This document shows, piece after piece, positions 9,620 through 18,612 of a stretch of 64,000 bases of DNA (positions are counted from its first letter, which is position 1; each line of letters starts with the position of its first letter). The notes below the pieces were generated by a model that worked only from the letters and a program-made list of their open reading frames with translations, searched no databases and was not told the origin of the DNA. The translations under genes and the position numbers were made by a program. Source of the DNA: Stygiobacter sp043807765 (GTDB taxonomy: Bacteria > Bacteroidota > Ignavibacteria > Ignavibacteriales > Melioribacteraceae); NCBI GenBank assembly GCA_043807765.1, contig JAZDFQ010000069.1:123894-187893 (forward strand). The letters run 5' to 3'.

Positions 9620-11638
9620 TTACTTCTTCCTTTCTGAATAAGTAACAGTATCATAAACAATTATTTCTTTACCGGTTGAGTTAACAACCAAGCGTGTCCC
9701 ATCGTTTGAGAAGATTGTGTTGTAAACTACGTTAGTAAAATCGGAAAGGACTATTGATGTTTCCCAAGTTTTTGTATCCCAAATTCTAACTGTATTATCT
9801 GCTGAGCCGGAAACAAATCTTTTTCCATCCTTAGAAAAATTTATTGAGTATGGATACTGTGCGTGTCCGGATAGTTCTTTTATTAACGAATAGTTTGAAG
9901 TTTTGAAAAGTTTAATCTTAGCGTTATATAATGAAGCCGCAAGAACTTTATCATCGGGTGAAAATGCTAAGCAAAGAATTTGTCCCGTGTGCGCCTCAAT
10001 TTTCTTTACCAGCTCAAAAGTTTTCGCATTCCAGATTTTCAGCGCACCGTTATTTTCCGCGCTTGCAAAGAAATCCCCCTTGTTGCTAAACTTTACAAAG
10101 TATGGACGCGCATCAAGTTGAATTTTCTTAATCAAGCTTCCCGATTCAACATCCCAAACAAAAATTGCTTTTTCTGTTGAGTAAGCAATAAGTTGTTTTC
10201 CGTTCGGCGAAAAATCCAAACTCGAATTGCCGCCTCCCATTTCAAAAGTTTTGTAAACTTCTCCGGTTTCAACATTCCAAATTTTTACAGTCTTTTCCCA
10301 GTTTCCGCCGGCAATAAGTTTGTTGTTTGGATGAAACTTTAGAAAATTCATAAAGCCGTCCAGACCGGGAAAATTCTTTAGCAGCTTTCCCGATTTGAAA
10401 TTCCAAATACTTATTGTGTTGTTCGGACCGGATGTAGCAAGCAGTTCATCATCGCCGCTTAAATCGAAAGCAAAAATTGTTTCTGCTTTTCCAGCTTTAT
10501 CCATAAACTCATTTCCATACTCTGCATTCCACACGCGAATCGTTTTATCAGATGAAGAAGTAACTAAATTGTTTCCTTCTTTGTTAAGACTAATTGAAAC
10601 AACTTTATCCGTGTGCCCGAACATTTTGTTCGTTATTTGTCCGGTTGATGGGCTCCAAATAAAAATTGAAGCATCAGAACCGGAAGAAAACAAATGCTTT
10701 CCATCTTTTGAGTAAGCGAGCGCAAGAACCGGACGTGTGTGCCCATGAAGTTCCCGTTCGAGTTTTCCCGTGTTAATATCAAACAATCTTATTACAGAAC
10801 TTTTTGATGCAACGGCAATTTGTTTTGAATCGGGAGAGAACGCGAAATCATCAACGGCAGAATAGCTTGCAACATCATCATAATGAAAAACTTTTGGACC
10901 ATCTTTTTGTGCTAAATTCCAAACTGCAACACGCCAGCCCCATCCGCCTACACCAAAATATTTTCCATCCGGACTGAAGCGCGCAACTACTAAAGGTTTG
11001 TTTCCAAATTCAGTATTCCAGAGTTGCTTACCCGTTTCCGAATCCCACAAGGAAACAATTCCTACCACACCCTTTTCTTTTTGGAATTGCCAAGATGCAT
11101 AAAGAATTGTTTTACCATCGGGACTAATATCAACATCCGCTAAACCGTGTCCGCCCGCTTTGGCGCTCCACTTAACTTCTCCGGTTGTAAAATCCCAAAC
11201 CTTAATTGTCGTATCGCGTGAGCAAGAAACGACAAGATTATCATCCGGGAAAAACTTTGCGGCGTAAACCGAGTTTGAGTGTCCTTCAAGCTTTTTCACT
11301 TCTTGCATTGTTGATGAATCGAAGATATAAATTTTTCCTTCCGCGCTTCCGGTAATAAGATATTTGCCGCTATTGCTGAAGTAAGATTTAGTAGGAGAAA
11401 AATCCTTACAATCAATTTTCCCTATGCTCATATCGCTTCGGCTGTTAAGTATATTCCACTCCCAGCCGCGTAAATCTTTGGGTGCGTTTTCAAGCCAGCG
11501 TTTAGCATCCGCAGTTTCGTTCAACCGCAAAGATGAGTTTGCCGCCGCAATATGTGCAATGTATGATTGGTATTTGCTATCGTTCTGAGTAAAAACAATT
11601 TCTGCTAATAGCAGAACCACTAATAGAATTTTTTTCAT
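9620..11638 (-). CDS. Exported WD40-repeat beta-propeller protein
   Basis: 672 residues. A signal peptide (MKKILLVVLLLAEIVFTQ) is followed by a short helical segment (AHIAAANSSLRLNETADAKRWL) and then about 12 WD40 repeats. Repeat hallmarks include DTTIKVWD, DASIFIWS, DKTIRVWN, GALKIWN and DNTVRIWD, each preceded by FSPDGK-type turns. Twelve or so blades suggest two propellers. WD40 propellers are interaction scaffolds; the partner is unknown. Export is unusual for WD40 proteins generally but common for Ignavibacteria-type homologues. It is followed downstream by a REP-like repeat and is convergent with the GH27 gene. Confidence 0.88.
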   Translation of the reverse strand: MKKILLVVLLLAEIVFTQNDSKYQSYIAHIAAANSSLRLNETADAKRWLENAPKDLRGWEWNILNSRSDMSIGKIDCKDFSPTKSYFSNSGKYLITGSAEGKIYIFDSSTMQEVKKLEGHSNSVYAAKFFPDDNLVVSCSRDTTIKVWDFTTGEVKWSAKAGGHGLADVDISPDGKTILYASWQFQKEKGVVGIVSLWDSETGKQLWNTEFGNKPLVVARFSPDGKYFGVGGWGWRVAVWNLAQKDGPKVFHYDDVASYSAVDDFAFSPDSKQIAVASKSSVIRLFDINTGKLERELHGHTRPVLALAYSKDGKHLFSSGSDASIFIWSPSTGQITNKMFGHTDKVVSISLNKEGNNLVTSSSDKTIRVWNAEYGNEFMDKAGKAETIFAFDLSGDDELLATSGPNNTISIWNFKSGKLLKNFPGLDGFMNFLKFHPNNKLIAGGNWEKTVKIWNVETGEVYKTFEMGGGNSSLDFSPNGKQLIAYSTEKAIFVWDVESGSLIKKIQLDARPYFVKFSNKGDFFASAENNGALKIWNAKTFELVKKIEAHTGQILCLAFSPDDKVLAASLYNAKIKLFKTSNYSLIKELSGHAQYPYSINFSKDGKRFVSGSADNTVRIWDTKTWETSIVLSDFTNVVYNTIFSNDGTRLVVNSTGKEIIVYDTVTYSERKK

Positions 11639-11705
11639 ACTGTCTCTTTTTCAATTGTTTTTTTTAGATTCTTCTGTCGCTTCGCGCCATCAGAATAACC
11701 GCACA

Positions 11706-12110
11706 TCATTTCCACGCACCAAGTATAGCGCCCATTACGGCATAAATAACCGTTTGATACCCGGCGTCTATCAAGAATAGTCTTAATGATTTTTGGCTGA
11801 ATAAATACACAATCCCTATTGAAGCCGAAACCCAGCCAATGCCCGCTGCTAACCCCGCGAACAAGCCAAATTGTAAATCTGCTTTTGCACCAAGAAACGC
11901 CGAAAGATTTAGAGCAATGATAATATTCAACAAAATGGATAAGCCGAAGGTTCTTACCATTTTATCTTTGCCGTCCCCCTCTTTTACCCCGCTTTCTTTC
12001 ATCCACGCTTTACCAAATAGCGGTCCGTACCACAAGCCGCCAAAAACAAATGCAAGAATTGTTACAACCAATACTGCCAAGTAATTTATGTGTATTTGTG
12101 TACCTTCCAT
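11706..12110 (-). CDS. DUF1761 integral membrane protein
   Basis: 134 residues from the ATG at 12110 (MEGTQIHINYLAV), preceded by AAAGGAAGTTAAA; a longer in-frame extension has no ribosome site. Four hydrophobic segments are visible: LAVLVVTILAFVFGGLWYG, TFGLSILLNIIIALNLSAF, FGLFAGLAAGIGWVSASIG and DAGYQTVIYAVMGAIL. The FGGLWYGPLFGKAWM motif after the first segment is the DUF1761 signature. The function of the family is not known. It stands alone, in the same orientation as the WD40 gene. Confidence 0.8.
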   Translation of the reverse strand: MEGTQIHINYLAVLVVTILAFVFGGLWYGPLFGKAWMKESGVKEGDGKDKMVRTFGLSILLNIIIALNLSAFLGAKADLQFGLFAGLAAGIGWVSASIGIVYLFSQKSLRLFLIDAGYQTVIYAVMGAILGAWK

Positions 12111-12285
12111 TTTAACTTCCTTTCTTTTGATGATGGTGGAAAATATAAAATTTCTCTTAAGAAAAAAGCATTGCCGGAGGTCTCTGTCTTTTAGCATCGG
12201 ATTAAAAGATCGGAAGCACCAAAATAATTCTCTTTATTATCACCTATACATTTGCAAAATTTAGATTGGAAAATGGAAAGACAAT

Positions 12286-13107
12286 ATGAAACGCTTGATA
12301 CTTCTTTCACTCAGCTTTCTTATACTAATTACTTACAGCGGTTGCCAAGACGAAGTTTTAATTTCACAGCTTCTACCGGTTAATGTTTCTCCGGATTCTA
12401 CAAAGGAGGTTGCTCTCAAAGTCGGGGAATCCGTTTTTCTTAATAATGAATTACTCGTTACCTTTTCCGGTGTTGGCGCGGATAGCCGCTGCCCGATAGA
12501 CGTAATGTGTTTCTGGGCTGGAGATGCTGAAGTAAAATTAAAACTAAAAAAAGGGGACGTGGAAAAAGAAGCAGTGCTTCATACCGGGTTAACACCTATA
12601 TCTATTGTTTTTGACGGCTACGAGATTATTTTGAAAAGTGTATTGCCTTCACGTAAAAGTACGGAGACAATTAAACCGGGTCAATATGTTGTAGAATTAA
12701 AAATAAACTATAATGTTTCATCGGAGACAAAACAAGTTTCTTTTATTGATGCTAATACAGATTGGGTTGTGAAGAAAGATGTGCTCTCGGTTAATTCTGT
12801 TTCTATTGAAAACAATATGCTGATACTTTCTGTTAGTTACAGCGGCGGATGCAAAGATCATCTAATAGAGCTTTACTCATATACGGGAATTATGAAATCG
12901 AATCCGCCTCAAATGTCTTTGGTGCTTTCCCATAATGCTAACAACGATATGTGTGAAGCTTACATAACGCGCACAATTAAGTTCGATCTGAACAAAATAA
13001 AAGAATACCTTGGCCGACAAGTTGGTACTAGCGGAACCGTTATTCTAAACATTGCCGGACCAGACAGAAAACCGATCAAACAATCGCCGGTGAGTTATAA
13101 GTACTAA
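12286..13107 (+). CDS. Putative lipoprotein, unknown function
   Basis: 273 residues. The N-terminus MKRLILLSLSFLILITYSGCQ has a lipobox-like YSGC, so lipidation at Cys20 is likely. The mature protein contains a conserved-looking GVGADSRCPIDVMCFWAGDAEV segment, typical of a family of small bacterial beta-rich secreted proteins, and a second half with CKDHLIELYSYT. Two paired cysteines (SRCP, VMCF) may form a disulfide. No enzyme motif is visible. GGAAAG lies upstream of the ATG. The following lipoprotein gene is 52 bases away and is probably cotranscribed. Confidence 0.7.
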   Translation: MKRLILLSLSFLILITYSGCQDEVLISQLLPVNVSPDSTKEVALKVGESVFLNNELLVTFSGVGADSRCPIDVMCFWAGDAEVKLKLKKGDVEKEAVLHTGLTPISIVFDGYEIILKSVLPSRKSTETIKPGQYVVELKINYNVSSETKQVSFIDANTDWVVKKDVLSVNSVSIENNMLILSVSYSGGCKDHLIELYSYTGIMKSNPPQMSLVLSHNANNDMCEAYITRTIKFDLNKIKEYLGRQVGTSGTVILNIAGPDRKPIKQSPVSYKY

Positions 13108-13159
13108 GTGATTGCATAAATAAAAACAGCTTCTTTCTTAAACTAATGTGGGTGGATTT

Positions 13160-13732
13160 ATGAAAAAGATAACCGGAAAACACTTAGTGCCTTTTGTTTT
13201 ATCTTTTATGTTGATTGTCTCATGCACGCGCTTCAGCAAATCTTATCATAACCGCATTATACTCTACAATCTGGATGATCCACAAAAAATCGAAGTCAGT
13301 ATTCCCAATATTTATGAATATAGTGGTAGAATAGAAGATAAGTTGCCGGATGGAACACCAATAGAGGGCAATTTTATTTTTAACCAATTTTTGCAATCAC
13401 CCAACTACTATAACCCACCAAATTATAGAGTGATGTCCGGCGAAGAATTATTATCAAAAGAGGTTGGACCGGAAACTAGAAAAACTGTTCGTCCCGAGAA
13501 AAAAGTAGACTATAATCATGTAAAGCAAAATTTTCCGGAGCTATTTGGCTACAGCCAAAACGTACAAGTAATTCCAATTGGTAATGCAACCTTGATGATA
13601 GGAAAAAGCAAAATGATAGAAATAGTTTTCTATTCTATAAATAAGATTGATGACTCCGGCGCGGGAATTGGGAAAGACAACGATGGAAATATTTATCGAG
13701 TCTATTTAGTCACCGAGACAACTAGTAATTAA
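13160..13732 (+). CDS. Putative lipoprotein, unknown function
   Basis: 190 residues from the ATG at 13160, which has GGTGG seven bases upstream; a GTG at 13148 in the same frame would put that ribosome site inside the gene. The N-terminus ends in a clear lipobox LIVSC (Cys about 22). The mature region is hydrophilic with no recognised domain. It is the second gene of a likely two-gene lipoprotein unit and is followed by a gene-free repeat region. Confidence 0.65.
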   Translation: MKKITGKHLVPFVLSFMLIVSCTRFSKSYHNRIILYNLDDPQKIEVSIPNIYEYSGRIEDKLPDGTPIEGNFIFNQFLQSPNYYNPPNYRVMSGEELLSKEVGPETRKTVRPEKKVDYNHVKQNFPELFGYSQNVQVIPIGNATLMIGKSKMIEIVFYSINKIDDSGAGIGKDNDGNIYRVYLVTETTSN

Positions 13733-13775
13733 CCAATGGGGTTATATAAAAAAACTCTACGGATTAACTAACAAA

Positions 13776-13935
13776 CCGGTTGTGTGAATTAAGCTTTATG
13801 AAGTCAAAAACAATTATATAATCACAAAATGGAACGCGGATTGATCGGATTTATCATGATTTCCGCTGATTAATTTTTGAATAATTGATTTTAACTTCCC
13901 TTTGCCAATTTTCCGAATCTAATTCACACAACTGG
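13776..13935. repeat. Inverted-repeat element, CGGAT type (copy 1)
   Basis: A 160-base element bounded by 16-base arms with one mismatch: CCGGTTGTGTGAATTA at 13776-13791 and the complement of CCAGTTGTGTGAATTA at 13920-13935. The core contains GCGGATTGATCGGATTTA, then CCGCTGATTAATTTTTGA. A related core (GCAGATGACACAGATTTA, then GCACTGATATATTTTTGA) occurs at 20850-20948 with different arms. Confidence 0.65.
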
Positions 13936-14085
13936 TAGAATCTTAAATAATAACAAACCCATAACTGAAGAATTGTGAGTAGTGAAGTTAATTTTCACAC
14001 GGCTCTTAAGCGCGGGGCAACAAGTATCAACAAACAAGATCGGACTTTAGTCCATGTATAGTTTTTTTGCATTATGTTCGCTAGT

Positions 14086-14109
14086 CATTTCGAGCGGAGT
14101 CGAGAAATG
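14086..14109. repeat. REP-like palindrome, second copy
   Basis: A 24-mer differing from the one at 9507-9530 by a single base (GCGGAG for GCGAAG). Its ends CATTTC and GAAATG pair. Confidence 0.65.
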
Positions 14110-14163
14110 GAAGAGGCAATGTTTTTCTACTATAAAACAATAATGCAAGAAACTAATCCTTCA

Positions 14164-14616
14164 TTATTGCACAAGCTCATTATTATCTTTCTTTCCTTTC
14201 TGGGGAAAGATCGTGCGAAGATATTCATAAATTACTTTTGCGTTGGGCACATTTTGTTTTGCCGCTTGCTTAACACTGTTGTAATAAGTTAACGATGCGG
14301 AATAAGCTTCGCTGCCGGCAAGCATTATTGTATCGTTTAAGCCGCTTAATACTTGCTCTAAAGGATTTTCAAATTCCGTAAGCAGTTTAACTCCTTCAAC
14401 ATCTGTTTCAAGCTCTGCAACTGTTAAGTATGGTGGGGCGAACTCGGGATTTGTTTTAGCGTAGTAAAGACTTTTTCTACAAAGCTTACTGTTTTCTCAC
14501 TCATCTTGGCAAGTCCTTGTCTCTCTGGAATAGTAAGTGAAAGTAGTTTTGGCCGCAGCTTAAGTTTTTAGGGTATTAACTGCGGCGCTTATTTCCGCCT
14601 CTTCTTCTATGATTAT
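14164..14616 (-). pseudogene. Decayed helical-protein gene with two frameshifts
   Basis: Reading the minus strand gives three collinear pieces of one protein in different frames: EEEAEISAAVNTLK, then RPKLLSLTIPERQGLAKM continuing to SEKTVSFVEKVFT, then AKTNPEFAPPYLTVAELE onwards to KDNNELVQ and a TAA at 14164. The first shift lies at a T-run near 14564-14568. The second is a one-base loss near 14461-14467; one restored T gives VFTYAKTNPEF. The intended start (ATAATCATA) has no ATG. The product would be a helical protein of about 150 residues; I do not recognise its function. The tidy frame restoration makes a real decayed gene more likely than chance. Confidence 0.75.
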
Positions 14617-14800
14617 TTACCTTTTATCTGAGTTAACCAACGGAGGACCCGAATGAAGATTGAAGGCGGACTGCATTCCCCAACAACAAATAATTAATTC
14701 AATATTTACTTGTTATGCGCAAACTAAAAAACAGAAACGAAGAAGGGCAGAGAAAAATAAGGAGCTTGTTGTTTTTTATAATCATAATTATGATTGACCA

Positions 14801-15784
14801 CTAGTAGTCAGAAATATCAATTTGACCACAAACACTTTTCCCTATTCCTATTGAATAATTTTTCAAATTATAGATAGATGGAAATGCATATTTAATTTGG
14901 ATTTTTCTATTATTTACACATGCCATAAATATTCCAAGTAGTTGTAACTTAGGACCATTAATACCAAGAAAAAAATTATAATCATAACAATGGGCCTTAT
15001 AAATATCATTAATTGCTGAAACGATAGAGGGAAAGTCATAATAAGGTATATTTCTTATTTCGTCGATCCTGTTAGAGTACTCATTAAGCATTTCTTTATT
15101 TATTACTTGAGTAAGTTCACTCAGTGTATCATTTAACGGTTCATTTTCTTGGGTTAGTATTACAATTTTGTCGGGTTCGGTATCTTTGACCAAAATGTGA
15201 ATGCGCTCCGCTTCATGTCCTAGCAACAATATAAGAAGAGTCTTTTTGTTGGTGTGTTGGTTTCCGTTAAAACCACGGATAGGAACAATATCTTTTACAC
15301 CTTTTGACAACCAACCATTTTCTGTTTCTGTTGCATATTTAAGTGGTTGTGAATAAAGGAATTGCAATTTATCGATAATAGAGGCATTCTTTTGTAATAA
15401 GTCAAGGCAACACAAAAGCCTGTCTCTTGGAAAAGTTGAAATATCAATTAAGATTATCATTTTTTCTTCGAAAGAGGACATTATGCTTTGCAGTTTATAT
15501 AAAAAATCAAAATCTTTTTCCTTTCGTATTTCTACTGAGACCGGCTCTAAATCAGATATAAATCGAAAAAATTGAAATAACTCATTGAAATTATTCCTAT
15601 AGTTAATATTATCATAATGTTCGTGTGAAGAAAAAATTAATGAACCCGCTAGTTTATTCTTTGGATTAAATAAATATTTGCATGCCAACGAGCGCTCTTC
15701 ATAGCTAGCGTGTGTAATAAAAAATGTTTTGTTATTAAGAGAAAGTCTCTTGAGGTCATCGAAAAGATAAATGCGTCTTACCAT
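14801..15784 (-). CDS. Unrecognised protein, third gene of methyltransferase operon
   Basis: 327 residues, first codon overlapping the end of the phosphoesterase-ATPase gene by 7 bases, so translation is probably coupled. I do not recognise a named domain. Visible features: an early FFITHASYEERS motif, then a strand-motif ILIDISTFPRDRLL, both looking like conserved sites of a Rossmann-like half. A second half opens with LLILLLGHEAERIHIL and then KIVILTQENEP, again strand-helix-strand as in nucleotide-sensing Rossmann folds, and the late FFLGINGPKLQLLGIF. No signal peptide or membrane segment is seen. An effector or sensor role is inferred only from operon context. Palindromes overlap its stop (14795-14810) and lie just downstream (14780-14795). 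Confidence 0.8.
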   Translation of the reverse strand: MVRRIYLFDDLKRLSLNNKTFFITHASYEERSLACKYLFNPKNKLAGSLIFSSHEHYDNINYRNNFNELFQFFRFISDLEPVSVEIRKEKDFDFLYKLQSIMSSFEEKMIILIDISTFPRDRLLCCLDLLQKNASIIDKLQFLYSQPLKYATETENGWLSKGVKDIVPIRGFNGNQHTNKKTLLILLLGHEAERIHILVKDTEPDKIVILTQENEPLNDTLSELTQVINKEMLNEYSNRIDEIRNIPYYDFPSIVSAINDIYKAHCYDYNFFLGINGPKLQLLGIFMACVNNRKIQIKYAFPSIYNLKNYSIGIGKSVCGQIDISDY

Positions 15785-18612
15785 TCGAAAGCTCCTTGAT
15801 TTGGATCGTGTAGATGTCCATAACTTTTTTTCCCTTTTACTTTTTTGAGAAAGTCGTCTGTATTGGTCGCCGCCAACTCAATGTCTTCGATATGTAGTTC
15901 ATAACGGCCTTGCATTTTTAATCCAAGATTTTCTTTAGGAGCCAAACGTTTATTAATATAATAAGTTGGTAATCTTTCGAGACCATCTGTTTTGGAGGTG
16001 TAATCAATAAGACGTCTGTGAAGTATAGATTCACGAACAGCGATGTCAAGTATTGCCTTACTAAATAAACTTTTACTAATATCCCCTTTTATTGATATGG
16101 CAATTACTTCAGCATCCTTTGTTGAATCATAATAAAGTTTATGTGAAAATAGTTTGAGAAGACTGTTTGTAAAGGTTAGAAGATGTGCGCTTGTAATTTC
16201 GATGTTATCGCCAATCCTAAATGAACTTGTATTTCCAGAAGTTTCAGAGATACTTTTCAACATTTCCTTAGAGTATTCTCTTATAGACATATTTTGAATA
16301 TCCACCCCAATACTTTTTTTGTTGTTCGGTTCCCAACCACGATCAAGAGCGGCGCTTACTATTCTGCTACAAATTTCTAGGAATTGTCTATATATACCTG
16401 AGGATAGTTCAATAATAGTTTCGGGGCCAGCATATTGATGTTCGATTTTCTTGCTTTTAAGGTATCTAAAATAAAAAGCGCCACCTTGTTTGTTCCAATA
16501 ATTTTCAAAACTCAGAGGTCGTTCTTTTTCGGGTGTAGAGTCAAAATGTTTTTTTGCAACTCTTTTCACTTCGTCGCGAATTTCTGTACCATGGTGCCAA
16601 TTATTTAAAAATTCAAGCGACTTAAATTTATTTGGCCAATTCGATATTTCAATGCGTCGCTTAGCTATCTCTTGTACGGTTAGTTTATAATTACCGTGAG
16701 CCCCTTTTGAACTATTCAACCCTTTGTCACCCCAATTTAATTCTATGGAATCATAATCGTCGCCATTTCTATAAGTTGTTTGTTCGCCCGCCAAGAATGT
16801 TTTTTGTCCAAAAGACATAATTCCATATTTAAAACAAAGCAGGGAGTGATTTCTCTCTCTAGCAACCTTAAAAATCATAGTTTGCTGTTCGGCATCCAAA
16901 GTATCAAAATCATCTAACAGAATAAAAAATGGTGCAGATAGGTTAAAGCTATTTTTTATTTTTTCAAGGATGGTCATAAAAGAAGTCGCAATCGCTAACC
17001 ATGGATTAAACGGTATAATGTTGTTTCCAGGAGCAGGCAATATAGATGCAATGTGCTGGTCGGTTTCTTCTATTTTTTCATTACATATTTCAATAACTAA
17101 CGAGCATAATTCAGACCAAGTGCGAATCTGATTAAATTCTTCACTTTTCAATGTTCGACCCAATAATCTAATAATAGAAATGTAATTAGGGTCGATTTCG
17201 CTTTTCTCTAACAACATTTTCAGAGCACGAAATGTATTGGCAATTAGGAAAAGAGTAATTCTGTGATTAAACAGTGCTTCACGCCTTGCCTTATTTAACA
17301 CAACATCTAAATCGGATCTATTGAATCCTGCGTTTGATAAACGACAATAAATGCCAATGTATTTTCGCTCTTGAGCAAAAAAGTTAAGGGGGGGATTATA
17401 TTCTTTATCTTTACTGCTAAAACATAATTGCACTTCGACCGACAAAAACCGCAAAAGCATTGTTTTTCCTGTTCCGCGTTGTCCCTCGACAATTGTGTCC
17501 CCAATATTCGAAATACGATTTAAAAAATTATTTTTGTCAACGAATAATTGAGGAATAATATTTGGATCGATTGAATTTGAGGCTACATAATCAAAAGGAT
17601 TGTCCCATATACGAGTTTTGGTTGTTAGCAAAGATTTCTTTTCTAATGTAGCTCGCTGTTTAATCATTTCGGGAAACGAAACAGTGATTGACCGACTGAC
17701 GGCCGAGTTTTTATGCCACTTACCAGTAGTGCTAGAAAATTCGTAAACATTCGGTATGAGAGTTTTTTCCATAATCGATAAATCATATATAGAGAAAGAC
17801 TTGGAATACTTGGCCCCGGGATAACATGCTCCAGTAGCCAAAGTACATAATCTGCCGCCCCCTGTAGAAGAATTAGTAGAAATATTACTGGTTTCATGTA
17901 GATGGCCATGCAAAAATAGTTGTGGCCCAGTTTCTTGGTTTAACAGTTTCTTTACTTCTTTACTATTCCAACCACTAAGCCAGTTTTTTAATGGATGGTG
18001 ACCTATACATAATATTAAATGCTCTGTTGCATTAAGACCACGTAGTGCTGAATTTAATCCCCCAATATCTATACAAAGATTAGTTTCATCGTCATTGTCG
18101 CAAGACAATGCGGCAGTATTAATGCAAATTAAATTTGTAGCAAAATTATTGAGAATGGTGTTTTTTTTTCCGATAAATACATTATCGTTTTCCCATAAAT
18201 CTAAAACTCTACTATCGCGTTCAGCAAATTGCTTGTGCCAGCTTAAGAAATTGCTAAAGTGTTCATGGTTTTTATAAATTTTAGTTTTTTGAATATCAAA
18301 ACTATTTTGTGAAGGTGCGGCTAATCTAAGTATTTCTTTGTTTGCTTTATCTCTAGAGACGTCATGATTACCGGGGCAAACAACAAGTTGATTACATTTA
18401 CTAATTTGTAAAATACGAGTAAGCCAATCTTGTCCATTTTGGAACTCTGAAGGAAGACCTTGAAAAGTTAAGTCGCCATTGAAAACAATTAAGTCAATAG
18501 GATCGGTCTCTTTTAAAATTTCGTCAATTCCATCTAAAATACGAAGTTGCTCATTGTTTGGGTCATTAATTCCCAAATGAATGTCAGAAATGTGGAGAAT
18601 TTTAATATCCAT
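15778..18612 (-). CDS. Metallophosphoesterase-P-loop ATPase fusion
   Basis: 944 residues, two parts. Residues 1 to about 285 form a calcineurin-like phosphoesterase with every metal motif: HISDIHLG (Asp10, His12), FNGDLT (46-47), PGNHD (81-84), GHHP (204-207) and HGHLHE (235-240). This is the Mre11/SbcD/CpdA fold, so nuclease or phosphodiesterase activity is possible. From about 340 an ATPase module follows: Walker A GQRGTGKT (377-384), a downstream IYCRLS strand, and Walker B ILLDDFD (564-570). It resembles ORC/CDC6-type or STAND-like ATPases; the final 350 residues are unrecognised. Its start overlaps the methyltransferase stop by 11 bases. Fusing a nuclease-type phosphoesterase to a sensor-type ATPase beside a DNA methyltransferase suggests a restriction-like effector. 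Confidence 0.9.
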   Translation of the reverse strand: MDIKILHISDIHLGINDPNNEQLRILDGIDEILKETDPIDLIVFNGDLTFQGLPSEFQNGQDWLTRILQISKCNQLVVCPGNHDVSRDKANKEILRLAAPSQNSFDIQKTKIYKNHEHFSNFLSWHKQFAERDSRVLDLWENDNVFIGKKNTILNNFATNLICINTAALSCDNDDETNLCIDIGGLNSALRGLNATEHLILCIGHHPLKNWLSGWNSKEVKKLLNQETGPQLFLHGHLHETSNISTNSSTGGGRLCTLATGACYPGAKYSKSFSIYDLSIMEKTLIPNVYEFSSTTGKWHKNSAVSRSITVSFPEMIKQRATLEKKSLLTTKTRIWDNPFDYVASNSIDPNIIPQLFVDKNNFLNRISNIGDTIVEGQRGTGKTMLLRFLSVEVQLCFSSKDKEYNPPLNFFAQERKYIGIYCRLSNAGFNRSDLDVVLNKARREALFNHRITLFLIANTFRALKMLLEKSEIDPNYISIIRLLGRTLKSEEFNQIRTWSELCSLVIEICNEKIEETDQHIASILPAPGNNIIPFNPWLAIATSFMTILEKIKNSFNLSAPFFILLDDFDTLDAEQQTMIFKVARERNHSLLCFKYGIMSFGQKTFLAGEQTTYRNGDDYDSIELNWGDKGLNSSKGAHGNYKLTVQEIAKRRIEISNWPNKFKSLEFLNNWHHGTEIRDEVKRVAKKHFDSTPEKERPLSFENYWNKQGGAFYFRYLKSKKIEHQYAGPETIIELSSGIYRQFLEICSRIVSAALDRGWEPNNKKSIGVDIQNMSIREYSKEMLKSISETSGNTSSFRIGDNIEITSAHLLTFTNSLLKLFSHKLYYDSTKDAEVIAISIKGDISKSLFSKAILDIAVRESILHRRLIDYTSKTDGLERLPTYYINKRLAPKENLGLKMQGRYELHIEDIELAATNTDDFLKKVKGKKSYGHLHDPNQGAFEW

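Larger units (their letters stand above)
13733..14163. other. Gene-free, repeat-rich stretch
   Basis: No credible gene. It holds one inverted-repeat element (13776-13935) and one copy of the CATTTCGAGC-type palindrome (14086-14109). The remainder is AT-rich and shows no promoter or terminator that I can support. Confidence 0.55.

Noticed and set aside
14074..14292. 72-codon plus-strand frame
   Set aside because: It runs antisense through the decayed gene and starts inside a REP-like palindrome.
14780..14795. Perfect palindrome AATCATAATTATGATT after the three-gene operon as terminator
   Set aside because: On the minus strand it is followed by an A-run, not a T-run, so it is not a convincing terminator for that operon.
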